Shown in pieces: positions 16,603 to 24,504 of a stretch of DNA of 64,000 nucleotides. Within the stretch, counting starts at the first letter, position 1. Each line of letters opens with the position of its first letter. The stretch covers positions 1 to 64,000 of the forward strand of contig DCBQ01000009.1 of NCBI GenBank assembly GCA_002313515.1, in the 5' to 3' direction. The position numbers and the translations under genes were made by a program. A model generated the notes under the pieces. That model was not told where the DNA came from, ran no database searches, and saw only the letters and a list, made by a program, of their open reading frames with translations. This DNA comes from Candidatus Saccharibacteria bacterium UBA1103 (GTDB lineage Bacteria; Patescibacteriota; Saccharimonadia; Saccharimonadales; Saccharimonadaceae).

Positions 16603-18356
16603 TATTTCGATACTCCTTCGTACTGAATCATGAAATTGCTCATGGTGTCGAATATCGGCTGAGCCGCCGCCGAGCCGGAATATCCGCCATTATGGGCATC
16701 ATCTACACGTACCATTATTGCATACTTTGGTGTTTTCGTCTTGTCTGCGCCAAAACCAATGTAAGTACCAGTGGTCAACGTGTCCGAATAAGCCCCCGTG
16801 TTCGGGTCGATTTTCTGCGCCGTACCCGATTTACCACCGACGTAGTATCCGTTATCCTTAATCTTGCCCTTAGCGCCCAAGTAGCGCGCTTGCTGTAGCA
16901 TCTCCTTTAACTGTTCGCTAGCTGTTGCGTTAATAGCTTGGCTCACGACCTTCGGTTTATCCTCGGTTACCTTGCCCGAATCCTCATCGTAGGTACCTAG
17001 CACCACCGTCGGCTGGTAATATTTGCCACCGTTAATCACTGCGTTAAAGGCCGATATCACCTGGATCATCGTCAGCTGCTCACCCTGACCAAAGGTCATA
17101 TTGGCATACAACACCCGCGGACCACGGTTCATGTTTGGCTTATAGATCACGCTATCCGCCTCGTTTGCCACCTCGATACCCGTCGGCGCATTAAAGCGGA
17201 AGTTATTGACCAGGTAATTATAATATTTCTGTCGCGTTGCCAAGCTAATCTCACCGCCGCCCATTTGTTGCAGTACCCACACCGCCCCAGTGTTCAACGA
17301 ATATTCCAGTAGCTGCATCGGCGTCATCATCTGGCCATCAATGTTGCGCTCAACGTTGCACATCTTGGCGTCGTCGACCTGTACACAACCGGCATTATAG
17401 AAGGTTGAGTTTGGTGTAATGGCACCGCTATCCAGCCCTGCCCCTACTGTAAATAATTTCATCACCGAGCCCGGCTCGTAGGCATTCATAGTTACGTTAT
17501 TCTGATACACATTAGCCGACTCCACCTTGCGATAATTAGCTGGATCGTAAGACGGATAGTTTGCCATCGCCAGCACTCGCCCGGTTTGCGGATCAGTAAC
17601 CACCATGCTACCAGTGGTAGCCTTAGCGTTCTTTAGCCCCGCCGCCAACACTTCTTCGGCCTGCGACTGAATATTACGGTCAATGCTTAAGACAATATTC
17701 TCGCCATCCTTAGCCGGAATACTGACGTCATTAGCGCCAATAGTCAGCGGCACCTTGCGCACATCTGTCACGGTCTTCAGCAGTCCCGACGTACCCTTTA
17801 GACGCTTGTTTAAGTACTGCTCCACACCATATTGGCCTTCGCCATCAGCATTAACAAAGCCCAGCGTTTGTGCCGCCAGTGTCCCCTCAGGATACACCCT
17901 TTGCGTAGTGGCCTGTAGACCCAGACCCGCTAAGTTCTCTTTCTTAATGGTTTCCGCCTGCTTTTGATCAATCTGCTTAGCTAGCACCACATACTGGCGC
18001 TTGGTGTCCCCTAATTTGTCCAATGCGCCATCCAACAATTGACTGCCTACTACCCGCTGAACTAACGATTTTGCCTTATCTAAATCCTTAATGGCCGTAG
18101 GGTCAGCGAATAACGTATAGACCGTGCGGTTCAGTACCAGTGGCGCCACATTACCATCAGTATCGCGTACGTAGATTTGGCCACGCGCTGGGTTAATCAC
18201 CTGGCTGTCCGTCTGCATACTGTCGGCCTTAGCCATGTATTTTTTGTGGTCAATCACCTGGATACGGAAGAGCTGCAGTGAAAACACCGCTAGAATAGCA
18301 AACAGCCCCCACATCACGAACGTCGCTCTGCTTGCTTTGCTCTTCCTTTTTACCAT
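16602..18356 (-). CDS. ftsI: class B penicillin-binding protein (FtsI/PBP2-type)
   Basis: 584 aa: one N-terminal TM helix (about 13-31), PBP dimerisation domain (RGQIYVRD) and a transpeptidase domain with SVMK (catalytic S297), SLNTGAVW (SxN) and GGKSGTAQ (KSG). It cross-links septal peptidoglycan. It starts the uninterrupted ftsI-mraY-ftsW-murG block; downstream genes overlap by one base each. TAGGTT before the ATG is a weak ribosome site. Confidence 0.92.
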   Translation of the reverse strand: MVKRKSKASRATFVMWGLFAILAVFSLQLFRIQVIDHKKYMAKADSMQTDSQVINPARGQIYVRDTDGNVAPLVLNRTVYTLFADPTAIKDLDKAKSLVQRVVGSQLLDGALDKLGDTKRQYVVLAKQIDQKQAETIKKENLAGLGLQATTQRVYPEGTLAAQTLGFVNADGEGQYGVEQYLNKRLKGTSGLLKTVTDVRKVPLTIGANDVSIPAKDGENIVLSIDRNIQSQAEEVLAAGLKNAKATTGSMVVTDPQTGRVLAMANYPSYDPANYRKVESANVYQNNVTMNAYEPGSVMKLFTVGAGLDSGAITPNSTFYNAGCVQVDDAKMCNVERNIDGQMMTPMQLLEYSLNTGAVWVLQQMGGGEISLATRQKYYNYLVNNFRFNAPTGIEVANEADSVIYKPNMNRGPRVLYANMTFGQGEQLTMIQVISAFNAVINGGKYYQPTVVLGTYDEDSGKVTEDKPKVVSQAINATASEQLKEMLQQARYLGAKGKIKDNGYYVGGKSGTAQKIDPNTGAYSDTLTTGTYIGFGADKTKTPKYAIMVRVDDAHNGGYSGSAAAQPIFDTMSNFMIQYEGVSK

Positions 18357-18382
18357 AACCTACGAGTAAACGTGCTTACCTA

Positions 18383-19309
18383 CTATTTAACTTTGCTAGT
18401 TAGATATTTACCTAGGGCGTTATAAGCGTCCTCCATGGCGCTACCATTTTTGCTGCCCTTCATCATGAAGCTACTCCACTTAGTCTGATACCCCAATAGC
18501 TTGCTATTAGCCAGGGTAATCGACGTGTAGTACGACGAGTCGCCTTGCATAGCCAACTCACCCGCCTTAGCTAGCAAGCTATAGCCTTCGCTAACCGACT
18601 TTAGTGCCTCGGTAGCAGTGGAGTCCTTGACCTTAACTGCGCCCATCTTAGTTGAAGCGCTATTGGCGTAGTCAATCATCTGCTGGATCTCATCCATGCT
18701 CGATGCGTTGTTGCTAAGCTCGCGCGCCTTTACAATGTCGTTATTGGCATCGGCTAGCGCCAGATAGACCGTCCGCACGTCGTTCATATATGACTTATAG
18801 TCCTTATACGATTTAGCTAGCTTGTCATATTTAGCTTTTGCTTCCTCATCCTTCTGAATCGCCTTATCATCAGATAGATTGTCTAAATCGCTGTCAAGCT
18901 CTGATAGTAGCTTGCTCATTTTATCAGCCAACTCTTTATAGGTAGCGCTATTATCACCACTTGCCGTTACCTTTGACTCTAGACTGGCGATATCATCGGA
19001 GCCAGATTCCACAGTCTTATATAACTTATTCCCGTTATCGATGGCCTCTTGGTAATCTTTTTTGCTAATGCCCATCACCATAAAGACGATAACTGCCACT
19101 GCTGCCGCTACCACAATGGAGACAATCGCCACTACTGCACCAATAATCAAGCCCTTATTTGATTTCTTTGGGGTAGCACTCGGGCTATTATACCCATTCA
19201 TTGAGCCGCCACTTTGTTGTCCAAACGGATTACTCTGCGTAGGCATAGGCACGCCGCTCGTTTCATTATTAGGTTGCTGATAGTCATTATTATATTGATT
19301 ACCATTCAT
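18383..19309 (-). CDS. single-TM protein with coiled-coil ectodomain
   Basis: 308 aa from the ATG at 19309 (MNGNQYNNDYQQ), which follows GAAAGGGGATATAACT; the frame is open further upstream but lacks a ribosome site there. A 50-aa disordered Asn/Gln/Ser/Gly/Pro N-terminus, one TM helix (about 53-80) and a helical, Lys/Asp/Ser-rich outer domain of 220 aa with coiled-coil character. The same plan (polar N-terminus, TM, helical outside) is seen at 12359-12982. It sits just upstream of ftsI in the dcw cluster; a division or envelope role is inferred from place only. An extended -10 (TGTTATTAT) lies about 35 nt upstream. Confidence 0.65.
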   Translation of the reverse strand: MNGNQYNNDYQQPNNETSGVPMPTQSNPFGQQSGGSMNGYNSPSATPKKSNKGLIIGAVVAIVSIVVAAAVAVIVFMVMGISKKDYQEAIDNGNKLYKTVESGSDDIASLESKVTASGDNSATYKELADKMSKLLSELDSDLDNLSDDKAIQKDEEAKAKYDKLAKSYKDYKSYMNDVRTVYLALADANNDIVKARELSNNASSMDEIQQMIDYANSASTKMGAVKVKDSTATEALKSVSEGYSLLAKAGELAMQGDSSYYTSITLANSKLLGYQTKWSSFMMKGSKNGSAMEDAYNALGKYLTSKVK

Positions 19310-19378
19310 ATAGTTATATCCCCTTTCGCTACAACCATAATAACATAAACAAATTACTAAACACCAGAGCGTTAATGC

Positions 19379-19407
19379 TTGCATTAGGTCTAGATATCTA
19401 TTAGAAT
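19379..19407 (+). promoter_or_regulatory. promoter of a 39-aa microprotein gene
   Basis: TTGCAT (19379-19384), 17-nt spacer, TAGAAT (19402-19407), giving a leader of about 60 nt. Confidence 0.5.
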
Positions 19408-19474
19408 AACTAACGATCTGGACAGCCGTTTAGAATAAACAGCAGAGAGCCAGCACTTCGAACAAGGAGCAATT

Positions 19475-19594
19475 ATGAGCAGGCGTTGGACCAACCGAGG
19501 TTTTCAGGCTCACAAGGGCAGCGCATCGGGGCACAAGCCGAACAATTCATCGCAAAAGTTCCAAGACGGCCGCAAGCCCAAGCGCCAAGGTTAA
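19475..19594 (+). CDS. basic 39-aa microprotein
   Basis: ATG at 19475 with AAGGAG eight nt upstream; it begins MSRRWTNRGFQAHKG and ends RKPKRQG. Very basic, low in hydrophobics, rich in Gly/Ser/Asn/Gln, so probably nucleic-acid-binding or disordered. It has its own promoter and terminator and is the only plus-strand gene inside the minus-strand dcw cluster. No family is recognised. Confidence 0.6.
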   Translation: MSRRWTNRGFQAHKGSASGHKPNNSSQKFQDGRKPKRQG

Positions 19595-19628
19595 CTCCCA
19601 CGCTAGACTCCTAGCACCTTAAGCCAAT

Positions 19629-19658
19629 GGCGAGGACCCCGTCCTCGCCTATTTTATT
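19629..19658 (+). terminator. rho-independent terminator
   Basis: GGCGAGGAC (19629-19637) pairs with GTCCTCGCC (19641-19649) and is followed by TATTTTATT. It ends the 39-aa gene. Confidence 0.85.
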
Positions 19659-19693
19659 CATTGCACTTTTAAGTCTTTCGCTAGCTCAATATC

Positions 19694-20080
19694 CTATTCC
19701 GTATAATCGGTATCCACTGGCGTAGTCATGGCGGCGGCAACATCACTACTCTTTACCGCACTGAGCGATTGCAAGCGTGCGTTTTCAACCTTTAAGTTGT
19801 CCTGTTCGGCCGCTAGCTCTGACTTCTGTTCGTTCACGTCATTCAGCTGATAGCTAAATGAACCTGTCTTAGATAGCTGAGTTACGTAAATTAAGAACAT
19901 TAAACCTAGTAGTAGCAGTACCGTAACTACATTGGCCACCGGCCCTAGCTTATTGCCTGATTTGAACTGCACTAAGTTTTGATTCCTACCCCAATTTGCT
20001 ACCGCCACTGCTGCACCACTTCGTCCCATTGCTCGTACCGGTGTTCTGGCCGATACAAATTGCCGTCGTGATGATACCAT
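19694..20080 (-). CDS. ftsL: FtsL-like divisome protein
   Basis: 128 aa: basic N-terminus, one TM helix (about 49-67, VVTVLLLLGLMFLIYVTQL) and a short outer leucine-zipper-like helix (LNDVNEQKSELAAEQDNLKVENARLQSL). Size, topology and position between rsmH and ftsI are those of FtsL. AGAAAGGAC lies about 12 nt before the ATG, a long spacing. Confidence 0.75.
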   Translation of the reverse strand: MVSSRRQFVSARTPVRAMGRSGAAVAVANWGRNQNLVQFKSGNKLGPVANVVTVLLLLGLMFLIYVTQLSKTGSFSYQLNDVNEQKSELAAEQDNLKVENARLQSLSAVKSSDVAAAMTTPVDTDYTE

Positions 20081-20232
20081 GTATATTCGTTGTCCTTTCT
20101 ATTTTGTTCTCGCATTTTACATGTAGAATTACACCAATCAACCTACTAGTTGGTTGCCATAACCCTACACGCAAAGTTATGTTTATGTTAAGTTTTTGTT
20201 TTAATACCCCTCAGCCAAACACTAAGGAGCTA

Positions 20233-20270
20233 GGAACTAGCTCGTAGCAAAACGTGGATGAGCTAGTTCC
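20233..20270. promoter_or_regulatory. perfect 11-bp inverted repeat in the rsmH-ftsL gap
   Basis: GGAACTAGCTC (20233-20243) and GAGCTAGTTCC (20260-20270) with a 16-nt loop. No T-run follows on either strand, so it is more likely an RNA-stability or attenuator hairpin, or an operator, than a simple terminator. Confidence 0.45.
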
Positions 20271-20291
20271 CTATTCGTCATGCCAAATTAA

Positions 20292-20354
20292 CTATTTAGC
20301 AACACGAACCTTGATGTTGTGGGTGTAACTACGACCGCTAACTTTGATTGGCAT
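20292..20354 (-). CDS. basic 20-aa microprotein between rsmH and ftsL
   Basis: ATG at 20354 with AAAGGAG seven nt upstream. The 20-codon frame begins MPIKVSGRSY and ends VRVAK, stop TAG. The ribosome site is among the best in the window, which argues for real translation. No family is recognised. A hairpin (20233-20270) lies downstream, before ftsL. Confidence 0.5.
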   Translation of the reverse strand: MPIKVSGRSYTHNIKVRVAK

Positions 20355-20376
20355 AATCACTCCTTTCTGTTATTTT

Positions 20377-21279
20377 TTATTTTTTCAGTACGGCTCGAAG
20401 CTTAGCGCTACGCGCACGCGGATTGGAAACATCATTAACGTCGCCCGAAATAGGCTTTTTAGTCAAATTCGTAAATGGCACATCCAAGGCGTCGGAATTA
20501 TCCTTCATAAAGCCCTTGACCATACGATCCTCTAAGCTATGGAAAGAAATAATCGCCAGCCGCCCACCCTTATTTAGTAGGCGTACTAATAGCGGCAAAG
20601 TCTCACGCAGCTGCCCCAGTTCATCATTTACCGCAATGCGTAGCGCTTGAAACGCCCGCGTGGCTGGATGAACTTTGTGGTATTTGCCGTGGTCTAGCTC
20701 GCCAATGGCAATGCGAATTACTTCCGCTAAATCTAGCGTATCCGTAAAGCGTTGCCGCTTGCGACGAATCACAATGCTACGCGCCACCTTCGCACTCTCC
20801 CGACTGCTCATTTCACCGTAGTCTTCGAATATACGAATGATTTCCTTTTCTGGATAAGTGTTGACGATATCAGCCGCCGTTAAGGCCTGTGTCTGATCCA
20901 TCCGCATATCCAGTGGTCCATCATGCATAAACGAAAAGCCCCGCTCTGCCCGATCCAGCTGCACCGAGCTAACGCCCAGATCAAGAAGGATCATGTCAAA
21001 GCCTTTGCCTGCCGACACCAGTTGCCTAGCCGCTGACAAATAATCGCTATGAATAAGAGTAGCTCCCTGCTCTTTCAGATCCGCTAAGTTATCAATGGCA
21101 AATTGATCGCGATCGCATAGCGTAGCGAGATTCGCCGAACCAATCCGAGCAATGACTCCCTTGGCGTGACCACCGTAACCGGCGGTTAAATCCAGGTAGC
21201 TTTCGCCTGTCTGGGGATTTAGTAACTTTATCGTATCCTCGAAAAGCACAGGAATATGGAGTTGTTGTGGTGTATTCAT
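20377..21279 (-). CDS. rsmH: 16S rRNA m4C1402 methyltransferase RsmH (MraW)
   Basis: 300 aa. HIPVLFEDTIKLL, DLTAGYGGHAKGV (SAM loop), DMILLDLGVSSVQLD, RGFSFMHDGPLDMRMD, KVHPATRAFQALRIAVNDEL and IISFHSLEDRMVKGF are all family motifs. It methylates C1402 N4 in the decoding centre. It is the second classic dcw gene after mraZ but has its own promoter and an unusually long structured leader. Confidence 0.96.
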   Translation of the reverse strand: MNTPQQLHIPVLFEDTIKLLNPQTGESYLDLTAGYGGHAKGVIARIGSANLATLCDRDQFAIDNLADLKEQGATLIHSDYLSAARQLVSAGKGFDMILLDLGVSSVQLDRAERGFSFMHDGPLDMRMDQTQALTAADIVNTYPEKEIIRIFEDYGEMSSRESAKVARSIVIRRKRQRFTDTLDLAEVIRIAIGELDHGKYHKVHPATRAFQALRIAVNDELGQLRETLPLLVRLLNKGGRLAIISFHSLEDRMVKGFMKDNSDALDVPFTNLTKKPISGDVNDVSNPRARSAKLRAVLKK

Positions 21280-21295
21280 TTACTCTTTTGTTACG

Positions 21296-21510
21296 GAGGA
21301 CACATATGCGACAATCAGTTTTTATTTGATTGTTTGTTTTTTGTTTAAGTGTGATTTATACTTTGCTACCGCAAGATGTGATTTTACGGCTCTAAAGCAT
21401 AATGAGAGACTTATGTGTGAGGTGGATTTTGGAAGGGTGTGAATACCCTCTGTACTACGGCTCTTTAGTCCAGCAGCCATCTTCTGGCTGGTTGTCGCGT
21501 ATGTGTCCTC
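21296..21510 (-). ncRNA. candidate structured RNA, long leader of rsmH
   Basis: A 19-bp closing stem joins 21296-21314 (GAGGACACATATGCGACAA) and 21492-21510 (TTGTCGCGTATGTGTCCTC), with one A-C mismatch on the minus strand (G-U on the plus strand). Inside are CAGCCA/TGGCTG (about 21474-21490), GGGT/ACCC (about 21434-21447) and CTAAAG/CTTTAG complementarity. On the minus strand the interior before the 3' arm is A-rich, typical of unpaired RNA. A promoter at 21671-21700 would transcribe it into rsmH, whose ATG is only 17 nt past the closing stem. A 67-codon frame covers it but has no ribosome site. No Rfam family is recognised. Confidence 0.45.
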
Positions 21511-21670
21511 TGTGTTAAGGTGCATTTCTATTTGATTCCTCTACCCTACTCGGATGTCAGAACCATATTCTGTTTATATTTCAAGCTACAGATTTTTGTC
21601 TTTGCATTTTCGTCAAGTTTGTATTTTATTTTAATGGGCGATTTTGCTTTTGCTTATCTGTATGCTTTAT

Positions 21671-21700
21671 ATATTAGCAGGTGCTTGGTGTATTTGTCAA
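21671..21700 (-). promoter_or_regulatory. internal promoter between mraZ and rsmH
   Basis: Minus-strand TTGACA (21700-21695), 18-nt spacer, TAATAT (21676-21671). The transcript would have a leader of about 385 nt before rsmH, including the structured element. Confidence 0.6.
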
Positions 21701-21750
21701 AACTATTTTGGTGTAATTTTTACACATCAGGACATGTACTATATATAGCG

Positions 21751-22104
21751 TCAAGCCTTGGCGGTCAGACGCCAGTACTTACCCGCACGCACGGCAACGA
21801 CCTCTCGATCGATACCAGCGTAATCTAGTAAATGCTGTTCAATAACGATCCGTCCCTGTTTCTTGTCCAGCGCTACCTCAGACTTACCCGTGCGAAACTT
21901 GACATTCAAGTCCGCAATCCGCTCGTCCAAGATGTCACCCGTCAAGGCAGTTTCCATCTCGTTATCCCAGACCGATTTGGCATACAGGTGTAGATACTTA
22001 CCGAAGCCACGGGTAATCACTATGCCGCCAGCGAACTCATCACGCAACTCAACCGGAATGGTCAAGCGGTGCTTGTCGTCCAACTTTCGTTCAAAGTAAT
22101 CCAT
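21751..22104 (-). CDS. mraZ: transcriptional regulator MraZ
   Basis: 117 aa with the two SpoVT/AbrB-like halves: MDYFERKLDDKHRLTIPVEL and, in the second half, KKQGRIVIEQHLLDYAGI. MraZ binds direct GTGGG-type repeats in its own promoter and controls the dcw cluster. Such boxes are present upstream (22203-22271). TAGGTACCACATAGAC before the ATG is a weak ribosome site; the leader is about 105 nt. Confidence 0.95.
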   Translation of the reverse strand: MDYFERKLDDKHRLTIPVELRDEFAGGIVITRGFGKYLHLYAKSVWDNEMETALTGDILDERIADLNVKFRTGKSEVALDKKQGRIVIEQHLLDYAGIDREVVAVRAGKYWRLTAKA

Positions 22105-22202
22105 GTCTATGTGGTACCTAACCCATCGCCATCACCGAGTAAAAATTACCCCGCTTAGGGTTGATAACTCGTTAATTTTGACGTTCGTGGTTGTTTATTT
22201 CC

Positions 22203-22271
22203 TTCCACTGCTTAAATTATACTACCCACTGCTACCCACAATCAAGCACATTGTGAGCGCAAATAACCCAC
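22203..22271 (-). promoter_or_regulatory. mraZ promoter with phased MraZ boxes
   Basis: On the minus strand TTGATT (22245-22240), 18-nt spacer and TATAAT (22221-22216) form the promoter. GTGGGT occurs at 22271-22266, 22239-22234 and 22229-22224, with GTGCTT at 22249-22244 and GTGGAA at 22208-22203. Start-to-start distances are 10 nt or about two multiples of it, so the boxes face one side of the helix. Two perfect boxes sit in the -35/-10 spacer, which fits autorepression. Confidence 0.75.
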
Positions 22272-22295
22272 ATCCCCGCCCCGATTGATTCCGCT

Positions 22296-22400
22296 TGTGG
22301 AAAAGTGCGGCATCTAACAGATGAATCTAGTATAAAGCTACGTTGTTGAAATTATTATTGCCCAGCAAGTCTCCACAGGCTTATACACAGGTTTTACACA
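22296..22400. promoter_or_regulatory. cluster of DnaA-box-like sites upstream of mraZ
   Basis: TTATACACA (22381-22389), TTTTACACA (22392-22400) and, on the minus strand, TTTTCCACA (22304-22296) lie within about 105 bp just upstream of the MraZ boxes. The first fits TTATNCACA; the others differ by one base. DnaA control of the division cluster is possible; an origin is less likely because no dnaA/dnaN genes are near. Confidence 0.35.
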
Positions 22401-22445
22401 GATAACGCACCTACCGTCCCGTCCAGCTGCAAACTATACAACTTC

Positions 22446-22470
22446 AAAAGGCCTCCTCCTGAGGCCTTTT
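22446..22470 (-). terminator. bidirectional rho-independent terminator
   Basis: AAAAGGCCTC / GAGGCCTTTT with a 5-nt loop. T-runs are present in both directions; it ends the gene at 22505-22753. Confidence 0.85.
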
Positions 22471-22504
22471 GATAATCTAATCTATCTTCTATTTAAACTA
22501 TTTA

Positions 22505-22753
22505 TTAGAGACCATAAACTAGCTGGCCTAGAGCATGTGCCGACGGCGCATCACTGACAGCTAGGAAATAGGCAGTGATAATAAATAGGTTCGCTATAAT
22601 CGAGGTAATTAATACACTATTCTTAACGTTCTCGTTAGTCATAGCCTGCACTTCTGCTGCGTCAATTACGTTATTATTGGTTTCCGCCTCAGTCTCCTGT
22701 GACTTGCAATTCGACTTTACGGAGTTCTTGACTGCTTTGTTTGTCTTTGTCAT
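22505..22753 (-). CDS. small single-TM protein
   Basis: 82 aa: a 45-aa polar N-terminus rich in Lys/Asn/Thr/Glu, one TM helix (about 47-66, VLITSIIANLFIITAYFLAV) and a short tail. TTGACA, a 17-nt spacer and TAGCAT end about 10 nt before the ATG, and no ribosome site is seen, so the mRNA is nearly leaderless. No family is recognised. Confidence 0.55.
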   Translation of the reverse strand: MTKTNKAVKNSVKSNCKSQETEAETNNNVIDAAEVQAMTNENVKNSVLITSIIANLFIITAYFLAVSDAPSAHALGQLVYGL

Positions 22754-23025
22754 AACATTATTAATGCTAGCACAAGCGCTTTATTATGTCAAGCCCTATC
22801 ACAGCTTTTTGCACTTTTGTCTATTATGTATTTAGATATCCCAAGCACTACCACTGTTATTCCGCGCTTATCTTATATATTTGACTTAACAGCGTAGATA
22901 TTGCATTGAGTTACCTCACTTTTTAGCATATGCATATCATGATATATAAATAGCCCAACAAAGCCCCGCCCTGTCAAAGCTAGGCGCTCAGCTAGGTCTC
23001 GTATGTCTATATAGATAGCTCGACT
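22754..23025. other. gene-free spacer
   Basis: Beyond the promoter of the 82-aa gene I see only a degenerate copy of the dispersed palindrome (CCCCGCCCTGTCAAAGC at about 22971-22988) and an AT-rich stretch. Confidence 0.4.
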
Positions 23026-23086
23026 AAAGTCCCGCCCTATCAAGGGCGGGCAAGCTGGTCGCAGTAGCGACCGCTGGGTGGGTTTT
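23026..23086 (+). repeat. dispersed two-hairpin palindromic element
   Basis: AAAGTCCCGCCCTATCAAGG forms hairpin 1 (CCCGCCCT/AGGGCGGG). CAAGCTGGTCGC...GCGACCGCTGGGTGGGTTTT forms hairpin 2 plus tail. Near-identical copies lie at 31300-31360 and 53911-53970, and an inverted one at 51931-51985. It lies just past the 3' end of yvcK and may also terminate transcription. Confidence 0.75.
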
Positions 23087-23102
23087 ATTCGCCTTTTTTG
23101 AA

Positions 23103-24113
23103 TTAGCTAAAGAATAGTTTCATAATGGCCCGTGCTACCGCGTCAGGATCATGACGAATCAGGGAACGCTGCGCCGCCAGTGGGTCCTTCTTAGACCTAT
23201 TCTGCCACACCTGATCGGCCAGTAGCTTCGCACCAATCACCTTATAGTGCGCGCCCTTTAACGCCTCCTGATCAATCGCTACCGGTAGCTCACCCGCCTT
23301 AGCGTATTTATCCAGCAGCTCCTGCGACGGCTGCTTAATGTTATAGATCACGTAATCCAGGAACTTCTCACCCGCAATGCGCTCCAGCTCGGCCGCATAA
23401 TCATGTACCGCAAAGCCATCCGTCTGACCTGGTTTATTAATCAGATTAGAGATATAGACCTTCTTGGCCGGTGCCCGCATTAGCATCTTGCCCATGCCCG
23501 GAATGGCTAGGCTCGGCGCCAAGGAGCTATATAGGTTGCCCGGCGCAATCACGATCATATCTGCCGCCTGAATTGCCGCCGCGGCCGCCGGATTCAGCTG
23601 CACCCGACCATGCCCGTCGCGCTTCTCTACCGAGATACGCGGATGCTTGGTAATTAGTTTGGATTCAGTTAGCACATCCTCGCCCCGAATCACCCGCCGA
23701 CCATCCTTGGCCACTAGCGTTACACTATCCAAGGTCACCGGAATTACCTCGCCGTCCACCCGTAGCACCTGCTCGGCTAGCTTTACGCCCTCGGCAAAGC
23801 TACCGGTCATCTTCTCTAGCGCCGTCAGAAACAGGTTGCCAAAGGCATGACCTGCAAAACTGCCCTCATCAAAACGGTAGTTAAACAATTCTCGCACCCG
23901 CGGGCTGGAACTCAGCGCCACCAAGCACTGTCGCACGTCGCCCGACGGTAGCACGCCGTACTCGTCCCTTAGCTGCCCGGTCGAACCACCATCATCCGCC
24001 ATATTTACCAGCACCGAGATATCCCGTGCATACTTCTTTAGTCCCGACAACACCACAAACGACCCGGTGCCGCCGCCGATTACTACAATCTTAGTTCCCG
24101 CAATCTTACTCAT
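23103..24113 (-). CDS. yvcK: YvcK/CofD-like gluconeogenesis factor
   Basis: 336 aa. VVIGGGTGSFVVLSGLKKY (nucleotide loop), VNMADDGGSTGQLRDEYGVLPSGDVRQCL, AGHAFGNLFLTALE and MIVIAPGNLYSSLAPSLAIPG are hallmarks of the YvcK/CofD family. In Firmicutes and actinobacteria YvcK binds UDP-sugars and adjusts cell-wall precursor supply; the same role is inferred here beside the dcw cluster. TATAAT lies 10 nt before the ATG. The downstream end meets the palindromic element. Confidence 0.92.
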   Translation of the reverse strand: MSKIAGTKIVVIGGGTGSFVVLSGLKKYARDISVLVNMADDGGSTGQLRDEYGVLPSGDVRQCLVALSSSPRVRELFNYRFDEGSFAGHAFGNLFLTALEKMTGSFAEGVKLAEQVLRVDGEVIPVTLDSVTLVAKDGRRVIRGEDVLTESKLITKHPRISVEKRDGHGRVQLNPAAAAAIQAADMIVIAPGNLYSSLAPSLAIPGMGKMLMRAPAKKVYISNLINKPGQTDGFAVHDYAAELERIAGEKFLDYVIYNIKQPSQELLDKYAKAGELPVAIDQEALKGAHYKVIGAKLLADQVWQNRSKKDPLAAQRSLIRHDPDAVARAIMKLFFS

Positions 24114-24188
24114 ATTAATTTATATTATACTACCCTAGCGCAAAACGCCTCCCATACGAATCAATAGCGGCGTCACAAATCGGCATTA

Positions 24189-24231
24189 GTAAAACACCTC
24201 CCTCTCGTAAAAGGAGGTGGGTCGCCCACAT
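24189..24231. repeat. hairpin element of the CCTCC/GGAGG family
   Basis: ACACCTCC...GGAGGTGGGTCGCCCACATCC. It has the same plan as 48206-48255 (ACCTCCCC...GGGAGGTGAGTCGCC) and overlaps the 3' end of the CYTH pseudogene. Confidence 0.5.
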
Positions 24232-24440
24232 CCTCCTTGCTTTGACCTTCAATCTCCAAGATATCGCCCAGGCCAGGCCAGCTATCTATCGACAGTTTAA
24301 CATTATCTAGCTCGTATAGTTTACGCCTATTTTCTGGATAGCTATTGAATGAGAGTCCGAGCTTTGGAATTCTAGTAGAGACTCCATTTCACACCATCCA
24401 CGTCAAGCACTCGCCCTTCATATTCGATATCGTTCGTCAT
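24211..24440 (-). pseudogene. decayed CYTH-domain (CyaB/ThTPase-like) gene
   Basis: From ATG 24440 the frame reads MTNDIEYEGRVLDVDG...WSLY then stops (TAG). It continues in another frame as RIPKLGLSF...NRRKLYELDNVKLSID and WPGLGDILEIEGQSKEDV. IEyEgRvLdvD and sID.WPg....LEIEG.s are the N-terminal and C-terminal signatures of CYTH (class IV adenylate cyclase/triphosphatase) proteins; the middle (about 60-70 aa) is missing. TATAAT nine nt before the ATG shows it was once a live leaderless gene. The 3' end runs into a palindromic element. Confidence 0.6.
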
Positions 24441-24466
24441 ATTACCATTATTATACCAAATAGAAT

Positions 24467-24492
24467 TACCCTCTAGCGTCAACTAGAGGGTA
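24467..24492 (-). terminator. hairpin after the HExxH protein gene
   Basis: TACCCTCTAG / CTAGAGGGTA, perfect 10-bp stem with a 6-nt loop, 12 nt past the stop at 24505. The T-run is weak. Confidence 0.5.
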
Positions 24493-24504
24493 GAATTGTT
24501 ACGA

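Noticed and set aside
21322..21525. 67-aa minus-strand ORF between mraZ and rsmH
   Set aside because: No ribosome site, odd composition, and it coincides with a long inverted repeat; treated as a structured leader instead.
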